Below are positions 1 through 7,580 of a DNA stretch of 64,000 bases, piece after piece (position 1 is the first letter of the stretch; each line of letters begins with the position of its first letter). The stretch is from positions 868,001 to 932,000 of the forward strand of contig NZ_JADOUF010000001.1 in NCBI RefSeq assembly GCF_015751905.1, read 5' to 3'. This DNA comes from Longispora fulva (lineage in GTDB: Bacteria; Actinomycetota; Actinomycetes; Mycobacteriales; Micromonosporaceae). The notes beneath the pieces were generated by a model. The model did no database searches and was not told where the DNA came from. It saw nothing but the letters and a program-made list of their open reading frames with translations. The position numbers and the translations under genes were made by a program.

Positions 1-1
1 G

Positions 2-1003
2 GCGCTCCTCGCCCGGATCAGCGCCGAACCCGTCGACGCCGGATCCCTCGAGCGGCTCCTCGAACAGGTCCGCGACACCTTCGGCATGACCGCCGCCGCG
101 CTCCTGGAGACCGACGGTGGCACCGAGCGGACCGTCGCGGCCGTCGGCGGGATCCCCAGCGCGACGCCCAGCCTGTCCGTGTCCGCCAGCGCCACCCTGC
201 GCCTGGTCGCCGACGGCCCGCCCGTGATCGCCGCCGACCAACGGCTTCTGACCCGGCTGGCCGCCGCGGCTGCCCGGACCCTGCAGGCCGAACGCCTCGC
301 GGCCGAGGCCGCAGGAGCCCGCGAACTCGCGGAGGTCGACCGACTGCGCGCGGCACTCCTCGCCGCCGTCGGCCACGACCTGCGCACCCCCCTCGCCGGC
401 ATCAAGGCCGCCACCTCCAGCCTCCGCGAACCCGACATCACCCTCACCGGCGCCGAGCAGGCCGAACTCCTGGCCACTGTCGAGGAGTCCGCCGACCGGA
501 TGGACGTCCTCGTGGAGAACCTCCTGGCGATGAGCCGGCTCCAGGCCGGCGTGCTGTCGGCGGACCTGCGGCCCGCGGCTCTCGACGAGATCGTCGCCGT
601 GGCGATCCTGCACACGCCCGGCGCCCCGGTGCAGGTCGACGTGCCCGACGACCTGCCCCTCGCCCTGGTCGACCCCGGGCTCCTCGAACGGGTCGTGGCC
701 AACCTGATCGCCAACGCCCGGCGGGCGAACCCGCCCGGCGGCAGGATCAGCGTGCACGGCCGGCACGTGGGCGCACGCCTGGAGCTGGCGGTCGTCGATC
801 ACGGACCTGGCGTGCCCGCCGACCAACGCGAGCGGATGTTCGCCCCGTTCCAACGCCTCGACGACCACACCACCGACGGGGGGCTCGGCCTCGGCCTGGC
901 GATCGCCCGCGGCTTCACCGAGGCGATGGGCGGCACCATCACCCCCACCGACACCCCCGGCGGAGGCCTGACCATGACCATGACCCTGAGGGCTGCGCCG
1001 TGA
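2..1003 (+). CDS. kdpD: KdpD-type sensor histidine kinase, C-terminal part (cut by window edge)
   Basis: The reading frame is open from the first bases of the window, so only the C-terminal part is present. It carries the phosphoacceptor block VGHDLRTPLAG (His codon near 374), an N box (NLIANARRANPP), and the ATP-lid blocks DHGPGV and GLGLGLAIA. The stretch before the His box resembles the GAF-like region of KdpD. In this family the kinase senses potassium limitation or turgor and phosphorylates KdpE to induce the Kdp potassium ATPase. The stop codon overlaps the GTG start of the next gene (GTGA), so the two are translationally coupled. The kdpFABC genes are not in this window; they may lie upstream. 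Confidence 0.9.
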   Translation, partial: ALLARISAEPVDAGSLERLLEQVRDTFGMTAAALLETDGGTERTVAAVGGIPSATPSLSVSASATLRLVADGPPVIAADQRLLTRLAAAAARTLQAERLAAEAAGARELAEVDRLRAALLAAVGHDLRTPLAGIKAATSSLREPDITLTGAEQAELLATVEESADRMDVLVENLLAMSRLQAGVLSADLRPAALDEIVAVAILHTPGAPVQVDVPDDLPLALVDPGLLERVVANLIANARRANPPGGRISVHGRHVGARLELAVVDHGPGVPADQRERMFAPFQRLDDHTTDGGLGLGLAIARGFTEAMGGTITPTDTPGGGLTMTMTLRAAP

Positions 1004-1674
1004 CGCGGGTGCTCGTCGTCGACGACGACCGCCCCCTGCTCCGGGCGCTGCGCATCAGCCTGACCGCCGCCGGCTACGACGTCACGATCGCCCCCGACGG
1101 AACCTCCGCGCTCACCATGGCCTCCGGCAACCCGCCGGACGTGGCCATCGTCGACCTCGGCCTGCCGGACATGGACGGCATCGCCGTCGTGGAAGGACTC
1201 CGCGGCTGGTCGACCGCGCCCATCATCGTCCTGTCGGCCCGGCACACCGAACAGGCCAAGATCGCGGCGCTGGACGTCGGAGCCGACGACTACGTCACCA
1301 AACCCTTCGGCATGGGCGAACTCCTCGCCCGGATCCGCGCCGCCCTGCGCCGCACGGCCCCCACCAGCCAGCAGCCGATCGTCGTCACCGACGCGTTCAC
1401 CGTCGACCTGACCACCAAACAGGTCACCAACGCCGCCGGCCCGGTCCGCCTCACACCCACCGAATGGCATCTCCTGGAGATGCTCGTGCGCAATCCCGGC
1501 ATGCTCGTCACCCAGCGCCAACTGCTCCAGGAGGTGTGGGGGCCGCGCTATGAGACCGAGACGAACTACCTTCGGGTGTACCTGGCCAACCTGCGGCGCA
1601 AACTCGAACCCGACCCCACCCGGCCCCGCTACCTGCGCACCGAACCGGGCATCGGCTACCGGTTCACGCCGTGA
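1000..1674 (+). CDS. kdpE: KdpE-type response regulator
   Basis: This is a 224-residue OmpR/PhoB-class regulator. The receiver domain (about 1-115) has the acidic cluster DDD at 8-10, the phosphoacceptor Asp52 in IVDLGLPD and Lys101 in VTKP. A winged-helix DNA-binding domain follows (LTPTEWHLLEMLVRNPG...VWGPRYETETNYLRVYLANLRRKL is the typical KdpE-like pattern, here summarised by its ends). The start is a GTG that overlaps the kinase stop. By family it activates kdpFABC when phosphorylated by KdpD. It converges on an ABC exporter operon with a gap of only 21 nt and no clear terminator between them. Confidence 0.92.
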   Translation: MTRVLVVDDDRPLLRALRISLTAAGYDVTIAPDGTSALTMASGNPPDVAIVDLGLPDMDGIAVVEGLRGWSTAPIIVLSARHTEQAKIAALDVGADDYVTKPFGMGELLARIRAALRRTAPTSQQPIVVTDAFTVDLTTKQVTNAAGPVRLTPTEWHLLEMLVRNPGMLVTQRQLLQEVWGPRYETETNYLRVYLANLRRKLEPDPTRPRYLRTEPGIGYRFTP

Positions 1675-1695
1675 CGCCCCGGCGTTCCGGGTGCC

Positions 1696-2487
1696 CTACC
1701 GCGAGGGGTCGCGGGCGTACAAGCGCTTCGCCCACAGGTACCCGACGAGTGCGATGCCGGCGCACCACCCGGCTGAGACGACGGCGTTGGTGCCGATCGG
1801 CCCGCCGGTCAGGAGCCCGCGCAGGGTCTCGGTGACCGGGGTGAACGGCTGGTACTCGGCGAACTGGCGCAGTCCGGTCGGCATCGAGGCCGCAGGGACG
1901 AAGCCGCTGCCGAAGAACGGCAACAGGATCAGCGGCATGGGCAGGTTGCTGGCCGTCTCGACGCTCTCGCTGACCAGTCCGAGGGCGACGGACAGCCAGG
2001 TGAGCGCGAACGTGAACATCGCGAGCAACCCGACGGCCCCCGCCCAGGCGAGCGGCCCGGCCGGCGGTCGGAAACCGATCAGCAGCGCGACGCCGGTGAC
2101 GATGGCCAGACTCAGCATGGTCTGGATCATGCTGCCCAGGACGTGTCCGGTGAGCACCGAGGAGCGGGTGATCGCCATCGTGCGGAACCGGGCGATGATC
2201 CCCTCCGTCATGTCCGTGGCGACCGAGATCGCCGTGCCCTGCGCCGCGCTGGCGACGGTCATCAGCAGGATGCCGGGGACGACGTAGTTGACGTAGTCGG
2301 CGCGGCCACCGCCGGGCGCGCCGAGGCCGGAGCCGAGCGTGCCGCCGAACACGTAGACGAACAGCAGCAGGAGGATCACGGGGACGCCGGCGAGCATCAG
2401 GGTCATCGACGGGTACCGGCGCATGTGTCGCAGGTTGCGCCGCAACATCGTGGCCGAGTCGCGCAGGGTGTAGGTGAGAGTGCTCAT
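1696..2487 (-). CDS. ABC-2 type (DrrB-like) exporter permease
   Basis: This 263-residue membrane protein has six hydrophobic segments and belongs to the ABC-2/DrrB permease family that exports drugs or lipids. Its N-terminus (residues 1-25) is the short cytoplasmic amphipathic stretch usual in DrrB proteins, followed by a first membrane segment (MLAGVPVILLLLFVYVF). Its ATG overlaps the TGA of the ATPase gene (ATGA), showing that the two are made together as half-transporter partners. It is the last gene of a four-gene minus-strand operon that begins with an RHH-type regulator. The substrate cannot be read from sequence. Confidence 0.85.
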   Translation of the reverse strand: MSTLTYTLRDSATMLRRNLRHMRRYPSMTLMLAGVPVILLLLFVYVFGGTLGSGLGAPGGGRADYVNYVVPGILLMTVASAAQGTAISVATDMTEGIIARFRTMAITRSSVLTGHVLGSMIQTMLSLAIVTGVALLIGFRPPAGPLAWAGAVGLLAMFTFALTWLSVALGLVSESVETASNLPMPLILLPFFGSGFVPAASMPTGLRQFAEYQPFTPVTETLRGLLTGGPIGTNAVVSAGWCAGIALVGYLWAKRLYARDPSR

Positions 2488-3440
2488 CGCGATGCCTCAA
2501 CTTCCTGGGAGTGTCCGGTGAGGGCGAGGAAGACGTCGTCGAGGTCGGGAGTGTGCACCGACAGCGCCTCGACCGTGATCGCCGCGGAGTCGAGCCGGTC
2601 GAGGAGCCCGCGCAGCAGCAGGACGCTGCCATCGCTGGGGACCTGCAACGTCAGCTCGTCCTCGTCGAAGGTGGACCCGTCGAGCACCCGGGCGGCCGCC
2701 GCGAGCGCCGCCGCGTCGGCGAACTGGAGACTGATGTGGCCGCCGGGGATCAGCCGCTTGAGCTCGGCCGCGGTGCCCTGGGCCACCAGCGTGCCGTGGT
2801 CGAGGACCGCGATCTGATCGGCGAGCTGATCGGCCTCCTCCAGGTACTGGGTGGTGAGGAAGATCGTCACCCCGTCGGCGACCAGGCCCCGGATCGTCTG
2901 CCACATCGCGCGCCGGCTACGCGGGTCGAGGCCCGTGGTCGGCTCGTCGAGGAACACGATCCGGGGATCACCGACCAGACCCATCGCCAGATCCAGCCGG
3001 CGGCGCATGCCCCCCGAATACGTGGCCGCCATCTTGCCGGCGGCCTCCACCAGGTCGAACTTCGCCAGCAGTTCCTGCGCGCGCACTCGGCCCTCGCGGC
3101 GGGGCAGGTGGTGCAGATCGGCCATGAGGTGCAGGTTCTCCCGACCGGTGAGCAGGCCGTCGACGGCGGAGAACTGGCCGGTGACGCCGATCGCCGCCCG
3201 GACGGCGTCCGGCGCGCTGGCCACATCGTGCCCGGCGACCCGGACCTCGCCGCCGTCCGCGCCGATCAGGGTGGACAGGATCTGCACCGTGGTGGTCTTG
3301 CCGGCGCCGTTCGGGCCGAGCAGGGCGAAGACGCTGCCCTCGGCGACGGTGAGGTCGATGCCGTCGAGGACGAGGTGCTTGCCGTAGGACTTGCGGAGGC
3401 CCTTCGCGGTGACCGCGGGTGGGGCCGTGGTGGTGGTCAT
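2484..3440 (-). CDS. ABC exporter ATP-binding protein (DrrA-like)
   Basis: The 318-residue protein has Walker A (GPNGAGKTTT), an LSGG-type signature written here as YSGGMRRRLDLAMGL, Walker B (IVFLDEPTTGLD) and the DrrA-family C-terminal regulatory stretch of about 90 residues. It would power the downstream ABC-2 permease. The reading frame stays open far upstream into a repetitive, low-complexity region, but the ATG at 3440 is the credible start: it has a GAGAG ribosome site and the conserved N-terminus (AVTAKGLRKSYGKHLVLDG) begins just after it. It shares ATGA with the permease. Upstream lies a repeat-rich spacer of about 380 nt separating it from the DUF4097 gene. Confidence 0.88.
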   Translation of the reverse strand: MTTTTAPPAVTAKGLRKSYGKHLVLDGIDLTVAEGSVFALLGPNGAGKTTTVQILSTLIGADGGEVRVAGHDVASAPDAVRAAIGVTGQFSAVDGLLTGRENLHLMADLHHLPRREGRVRAQELLAKFDLVEAAGKMAATYSGGMRRRLDLAMGLVGDPRIVFLDEPTTGLDPRSRRAMWQTIRGLVADGVTIFLTTQYLEEADQLADQIAVLDHGTLVAQGTAAELKRLIPGGHISLQFADAAALAAAARVLDGSTFDEDELTLQVPSDGSVLLLRGLLDRLDSAAITVEALSVHTPDLDDVFLALTGHSQEVEASR

Positions 3441-3822
3441 GGTTTCTCTCGATTCCTGGGTGGAGGCGTGCAGGGTCGCCGGGACGGCGTCGGCCGTGCC
3501 GGGAGCTGCCACGCGGTGGGCGTTGGCTGCCGCCGTCGTCGCGGCGGCGGAGGCGTGCGGGTGGTGCGCCGGGTGGCGTTGTCCGCCGCTGCTGCAGCGG
3601 AGACCGGTAGGTGGTGCCAGGTGGTGGTGTCGGCAGCTGTCGTCGTGCCGGCGGAGGCCTTTTGAGTGCTGCCGGGTGGTGCCAAGAGGTGGCGCCGGTG
3701 GCCCGTCGTGGGCGGCGACCTGCGGGAGGTGCCGGGAGTCGCCAGGTGGTGGCAGGGGAGGCCTGCGGGTGGTGTCGGCCGTCGTTGCTGTGGCGGAGAC
3801 CTGCTGGTGTGTCGGGCGGTGG
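3441..3822. repeat. Degenerate G/T-rich tandem repeats between two genes of an operon
   Basis: This 382-nt gap between the ABC ATPase and the DUF4097 gene holds no credible gene. On the plus strand it is built of imperfect units about 35-60 nt long that start with GCGGAGACCTGC or GCGGAGGCC and continue with GGTGGTGYCGG. Copies can be seen near 3546, 3598, 3650, 3712, 3758 and 3795. The composition differs from the surrounding coding DNA. It may act as a transcript spacer or attenuator, or simply be a minisatellite; there is no direct evidence for a function. Confidence 0.55.
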
Positions 3823-4668
3823 CTAGCTGTGGTGGATGATGATGTCGCCGAAGGACGTCCGGGCGTGGATCTCGATGGTCTCGCCCTGCTCCGGCGCTGG
3901 GGCGTCGACGGCCTGGAGGCTGTTGCGGACGTGGCCGAACTGGGTGTGCACGTCCAGTAGCGCGGCCGTGCCGGCGCGGACGCCGACCTCGAGTTCGCCG
4001 AACGCCGTCTTGAGCGACACGGTGCCGCGCACGGTCTCGCCGATCCGGATGACGCCGTTGGCGGTGGTGGCCGTGACGTCGGCGTGCGCGGAGTCGACGG
4101 TGATGTCGCCGTTGGCGGCCTTGACCCGCAGGTCACCGGTGACGGTGCCGACCCAGGTGTCGCCGTTGGAGTTCTTCACGGTCGCCGTTCCGTCGACGTG
4201 TTGCAGGCGCACTCTGCCGGTCCCGGTGCTGACCTCGGCGTTTCCGGCCACTCGGCGCAGGGTGATCGCGCCGGCGGACGTGTTCAGGTCCACCGTCGCC
4301 GTGTCCTCGAGGTGCAGGTCGCCGGCCCCAGCCTTGATCCGGCACTCGCCGAGCCGGCCCTCGGCGCGGAATGCGGCGAGGCCCGCGTCGGCGTGCAGGT
4401 GGGAGCCGGACGGCAGGGCGATATCCACGTCGACCGAACCGATCTTGCCGAACAGGCCGAGTCGCTGCTTCGGCCCCTTCACCAGCAGCCGGCCGGCGGT
4501 GAATTCCACCTGGGTCTGCTCGGCGGACCGGACGTCGGCGTCCTTCGCCGGGTTGGACGGACGCACCTCGACGGTGGTGTCGGCACGGTCGCTGGCCGTG
4601 AGCCGGACGTCGCCGTATCCGAGGTCGATGGTGACGGAGATCGGTTCCGGGGTGTCGAAAGTGGGCAT
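3823..4668 (-). CDS. DUF4097 family beta-strand repeat protein
   Basis: The 281-residue protein consists of short repeating beta strands (LHLEDTATVDLNTSAGAI, VKAANGDITVDSAHADVT and similar), as in the DUF4097 adhesin-like family. There is no signal peptide or membrane segment. In many actinomycetes this gene lies between a HicB/RHH-type regulator and a DrrAB-like ABC exporter, as here, but its role is not established. The ATG at 4668 has an AGGAG site. An equally good in-frame ATG lies exactly 36 nt upstream at 4704, because the initiation region is duplicated (see the repeat at 4651-4733); starting there would add 12 residues. Confidence 0.8.
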   Translation of the reverse strand: MPTFDTPEPISVTIDLGYGDVRLTASDRADTTVEVRPSNPAKDADVRSAEQTQVEFTAGRLLVKGPKQRLGLFGKIGSVDVDIALPSGSHLHADAGLAAFRAEGRLGECRIKAGAGDLHLEDTATVDLNTSAGAITLRRVAGNAEVSTGTGRVRLQHVDGTATVKNSNGDTWVGTVTGDLRVKAANGDITVDSAHADVTATTANGVIRIGETVRGTVSLKTAFGELEVGVRAGTAALLDVHTQFGHVRNSLQAVDAPAPEQGETIEIHARTSFGDIIIHHS

Positions 4669-4733
4669 GGCGGCACGCTCCTGACGGGTGTCGAAAGTAG
4701 GCATGGCGGCGATCTCCTGACAGGTGTCGAAGG
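4651..4733 (-). repeat. 36-nt tandem repeat duplicating a ribosome site and start codon
   Basis: Two full units (4651-4686 and 4687-4722) and the beginning of a third (4723-4733) follow each other at exactly 36 nt. Each full unit contains, on the minus strand, a CAGGAG ribosome site, an ATG and the codons for MPTFDT. Because 36 is divisible by three the frame is kept, so translation could start from either copy and give proteins differing by one 12-residue unit. Third positions differ between copies, so the duplication is not brand new. Confidence 0.85.
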
Positions 4734-4744
4734 GCCGGGAGCGG

Positions 4745-5248
4745 CTAGCGCACCCAGCCGGTGAAGTGGTCCGCGCCACGGGGAGCGCGCTGGGGCTGCC
4801 CGAAGGATCCGGACGCCGCGGCGGAGGCTGCCCGCACCAGCCAGGCGTTGACGGACAGCCCCTCGCGGCCCGCCGCCTCTTCGATCCGGGCCTTGAGCTG
4901 GTCGGACAGTCGGAAGTTGATCCGCGAACCGGAGCCCTCGTCCAGGTCGGCGACGATGGGCGGAACGCCGGTCGCGCGGCCGGGCGCCTCGGGAGCGGGC
5001 TCGGCCGGGGGCGGGGTGACGACGAAACTGGGCTCACGGCCGCGAAGGCGCAGCTCGACCGAGCCGGGGGCCAGGTCGAGTGTGATCTCGTCAGCCGCGG
5101 CCGACAGCGCGTCGAGGAGTGCGAGCCGGAACGCCGACTCCAGGGGCGCCGACAGCCGCTCGGCGAGGGCCCGGGCTTCCTGGCCCCCGAGGTCGGCGGC
5201 GGCCGCGAGCTCCCGGCAGACGTTGTCGACATACGACGTGATGTTCAT
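4745..5248 (-). CDS. RHH/HicB-like DNA-binding regulator heading the exporter operon
   Basis: The 167-residue protein has an N-terminal helical part (residues 1-60), a proline-rich linker near 75-90 (VTPPPAEPAPEAPG) and a ribbon-helix-helix-like C-terminal segment, RINFRLSDQLKARIEEAA then EGLSVNAWLVRA, as in HicB/Arc-type antitoxins. No toxin gene lies next to it; DUF4097 and ABC exporter genes follow on the same strand. By context it is probably an autoregulator of this operon. The chosen ATG at 5248 has no clear ribosome site and sits directly against a cluster of GGCACCAT repeats, so initiation may be leaderless or may use an upstream start at 5278. Confidence 0.7.
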   Translation of the reverse strand: MNITSYVDNVCRELAAAADLGGQEARALAERLSAPLESAFRLALLDALSAAADEITLDLAPGSVELRLRGREPSFVVTPPPAEPAPEAPGRATGVPPIVADLDEGSGSRINFRLSDQLKARIEEAAGREGLSVNAWLVRAASAAASGSFGQPQRAPRGADHFTGWVR

Positions 5249-5309
5249 GGCACCATCATGGCACCATGATGGTGCCATCGCAAGCCACTATGGCTCACGC
5301 TGGCACCAT
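5249..5309. promoter_or_regulatory. Cluster of GGCACCAT repeats, likely autoregulatory operator
   Basis: GGCACCAT occurs at 5249-5256, 5260-5267 and 5302-5309, and its reverse complement at 5269-5276. The second copy and the inverted copy form a 17-bp palindrome centred on 5268, and the first two are spaced 11 bp apart, about one helical turn. Ribbon-helix-helix proteins commonly bind such short multiple sites. The block ends at the start codon of the RHH-type gene, so binding could stop transcription or initiation of the whole operon (inference). Confidence 0.6.
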
Positions 5310-5404
5310 CGGCCCGAATTTTGTCCCTATATCAGCCCGGTGGCTTTGTTTTGGCCACCGAATCGACCCGCCCGGCGTGGTCCCGGTCGGCTCGGTTAGG
5401 TGGC

Positions 5405-7480
5405 TCAGGCGCGCCGGAGTCGGATCAGCGCGCTGGCGTAGTCGCCCGGCGGCAGGGGCTGGATGATGCCGTGGGTCATGAGGGTGTGGCCGTGGTGGAC
5501 GTGACCGGTGGTCTCGTCCCGGTAGAGCGCGCCGGGTTCGAGGCCGGCCAGGCGCAGCGCGAGGGGCTGGTGCGGCGGCCGTGAGGTCAACCGCCAGGTG
5601 AGTACGACGACCCGGTCGCCGTATAGGTACTGCACCGCGTCCTGGCCCAGCCGGTACAGCTCGCCGTGCTGGACGACGGGCCGGATGTCCTTGTACGCGG
5701 CGATCAGCGTCCTGGCCTCGGCGAGGTCCGGTGCGGTCCAGTGCAGCAGGTCCCCGCCGAGGCCGAGCACCCCGCTCATGGCGACGTGGAAGCGGAAGGC
5801 CAGCGGGACGACCCTGCCGGTGTGCGGGTTGGGGCTGTCGGTGACCCAGGCGGCCATGGTGCGGGCGGGGTAGAGCTGGCTGTAGCCGTGCTGGATGGCG
5901 ATCCGGTCGACGGCGTCGGTGTTGTCGGAGATCCACGCCTGGTCGGTGCGGGCGAGGATGCCCAGGTCGACGCGCCCGCCGCCACCGGCGCATGTCTCGA
6001 TCCGCAGGCCGGCGTGCGCGGCGCGGAGCCGGTCGATGATGGCGTACACGTTGGTGATGTGGTCGATCCACAGCCGTTCACCGTCGGCGCCCCGTTGCGG
6101 CCAGCCCGGTTCGGTGAACGCCCGGTTCATGTCCCACTTGAGCATCTCGATGTCGTGCTGGCCGACGAGTTCGTCGAGCCACTTGTAGGCCCAGTCGGCG
6201 ACGTCGTCGCGGGCGAAGTTGAGGACGAGCTGGTGGCGCATGGTGGTGCGGGTGCGGTGCGGCATGTGCAGTACCCAGTCGGGGTGGGCGCGGTAGAGGT
6301 CGCTGTCGGGGTTGACCATCTCCGGTTCGACCCAGATCCCGAACCTCATGCCGAGGCGGCGGACCTCTGTAGCCAGCGGGCCGAGGCCGTGCGGGAACCG
6401 GGTCGGGTTGGGGGTCCAGTCGCCGAGCCCGGAGCGGGCGTCGCGCCGGCCGCCGAACCAGCCGTCGTCCATGACGAACAGCTCGACGCCCAGGTCGGCG
6501 GCCGCGGTGGCGAGCCTGCGCTGGTTGTCCTCGTCCACGTCGAAGCCGGTCGCCTCCCACGAGTTGTACGTGACCGGCCGCAGCTCCTCGGCCTGGGGGA
6601 GGACGTGTCGGGCCTGATAGGAGTGCCACTGCCGGCTGGCCGCCCCGAAGCCCCCGCTGGTGTACAGGCCGGCGAACACCGGGGTGCGGTGCCGCTGGCC
6701 GGGGCGCAGGGTCCAGTTGATGCCCTCGTGCCCGGCCCCGCCGGTCCAGCTGGCCCGGCCGTCGGGGTCGTGGTGCACGGCGATCCGCCAGCTGCCGCTC
6801 CACGCCAATGCCGCGCTCCACACCTCCCCGTGCTCCTCGGTGGCGTCCCCGGCGTCGAGCATCACCCAGGGGTTGGCCTGGTGGCTGGTGTGCCCGCGCC
6901 TGCTGGTCAGCACAGTCTCCGCGCGGGCGAGGGGGACCCGTTCCAGCTGGCTCTCGGCGGACCAGCCGCCGGTGATGTGGCTGAGCCGATACCCGTCGCG
7001 GGGTGGTGCCGTCCACGCCGCGGCGTCGCAGCGCAGCACCTCGATCGGGTGGTCGGCGCTGGTGTTGTGCAGGGTGGCCCAGCGTTCGATCACGTCGCTG
7101 TCGTCGTGCACCCGGTAGTGCAGGGTGATCTCCAGTGGATAGTGGTCGTCGCGGAACCGCAGCGACAGCCGGCCGCCGTCGACCTCCTGGCTGAGGTAGT
7201 GCCACTGCACGCCCCGGGCCCCGCCGTCGAACCGCACCTGCAGCGACGGCGGCCCGAACCGGGCTGGACCCTCCGCCGGGTACTCCTCGTCGATCACCCC
7301 GTCGAAGCTGCTGTCCCCGCCGGCGGGCACGGAAACGGACAGCGCCTGCTCGAGGGTGAGGCGCGGTCCCCACGCCACGTGGCGCGGGCTGTCGTCGGCG
7401 GCGAGCCGCAGCGCGTAGCCGCTCGACGGCGTGCTCAGCAGCCACAGTCGGCTGTCCGGGTCGTGGACCAGGGGGTTCAT
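5405..7480 (-). CDS. Alpha-galactosidase, glycoside hydrolase family 36
   Basis: The 691-residue cytoplasmic enzyme has the usual GH36 layout: an N-terminal beta-sandwich (about 1-300), a TIM barrel starting around NSWEATGFDVDE, and a C-terminal beta domain. Landmarks are VMDDGWFGGR near 336-345, the nucleophile Asp450 in LKWDMNR and the likely acid/base Asp519 in WISDN. Length matches the bacterial family and there is no signal peptide. It should release galactose from alpha-galactosides such as melibiose or raffinose-type sugars after import. It is divergent from a ROK regulator with which it shares an operator and overlapping promoters, and it faces the ABC importer cluster downstream of that regulator. 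Ribosome site GAGGAG precedes the ATG. Confidence 0.93.
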   Translation of the reverse strand: MNPLVHDPDSRLWLLSTPSSGYALRLAADDSPRHVAWGPRLTLEQALSVSVPAGGDSSFDGVIDEEYPAEGPARFGPPSLQVRFDGGARGVQWHYLSQEVDGGRLSLRFRDDHYPLEITLHYRVHDDSDVIERWATLHNTSADHPIEVLRCDAAAWTAPPRDGYRLSHITGGWSAESQLERVPLARAETVLTSRRGHTSHQANPWVMLDAGDATEEHGEVWSAALAWSGSWRIAVHHDPDGRASWTGGAGHEGINWTLRPGQRHRTPVFAGLYTSGGFGAASRQWHSYQARHVLPQAEELRPVTYNSWEATGFDVDEDNQRRLATAAADLGVELFVMDDGWFGGRRDARSGLGDWTPNPTRFPHGLGPLATEVRRLGMRFGIWVEPEMVNPDSDLYRAHPDWVLHMPHRTRTTMRHQLVLNFARDDVADWAYKWLDELVGQHDIEMLKWDMNRAFTEPGWPQRGADGERLWIDHITNVYAIIDRLRAAHAGLRIETCAGGGGRVDLGILARTDQAWISDNTDAVDRIAIQHGYSQLYPARTMAAWVTDSPNPHTGRVVPLAFRFHVAMSGVLGLGGDLLHWTAPDLAEARTLIAAYKDIRPVVQHGELYRLGQDAVQYLYGDRVVVLTWRLTSRPPHQPLALRLAGLEPGALYRDETTGHVHHGHTLMTHGIIQPLPPGDYASALIRLRRA

Positions 7481-7512
7481 GCTGCTCCTCGCGGGTCGAT
7501 GGGTACCAAAAC

Positions 7513-7573
7513 AGCCTATGTTTCGGGCTCGTGAAATTCAATTCTTGACGAAGTTAATTTATGTGCCTAGTGT
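7513..7573. promoter_or_regulatory. Divergent promoters sharing an inverted-repeat operator
   Basis: Toward the ROK gene: -35 TTGACG (7545-7550), 17-bp spacer, -10 TAGTGT (7568-7573), putting the predicted transcript start at or next to the ATG at 7581, so the mRNA is probably leaderless. Toward GH36 on the minus strand: -35 TTGAAT (7536-7541), 17-bp spacer, -10 TAGGCT (7513-7518). An inverted repeat with arms at 7534-7544 and 7550-7560 (AAATTCAATTC / GAAGTTAATTT, 9 of 11 paired) covers both -35 boxes. This is a good candidate operator for the ROK repressor. Confidence 0.65.
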
Positions 7574-7580
7574 TCGGCCT

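Noticed and set aside
3441-4136. N-terminal extension of the ABC ATPase (frame open to 4136)
   Set aside because: The extension is repetitive Pro/His/Arg sequence overlapping the DUF4097 gene; a normal start with ribosome site and the conserved N-terminus lies at 3440.
4745-5248. Toxin-antitoxin pair
   Set aside because: The RHH/HicB-like protein has no neighbouring small toxin; the next genes are DUF4097 and an ABC exporter.
5666-7534. A 622-codon open frame antisense to the GH36 gene
   Set aside because: No domain, composition typical of a GC-rich shadow frame, and complete overlap with a well-supported enzyme.
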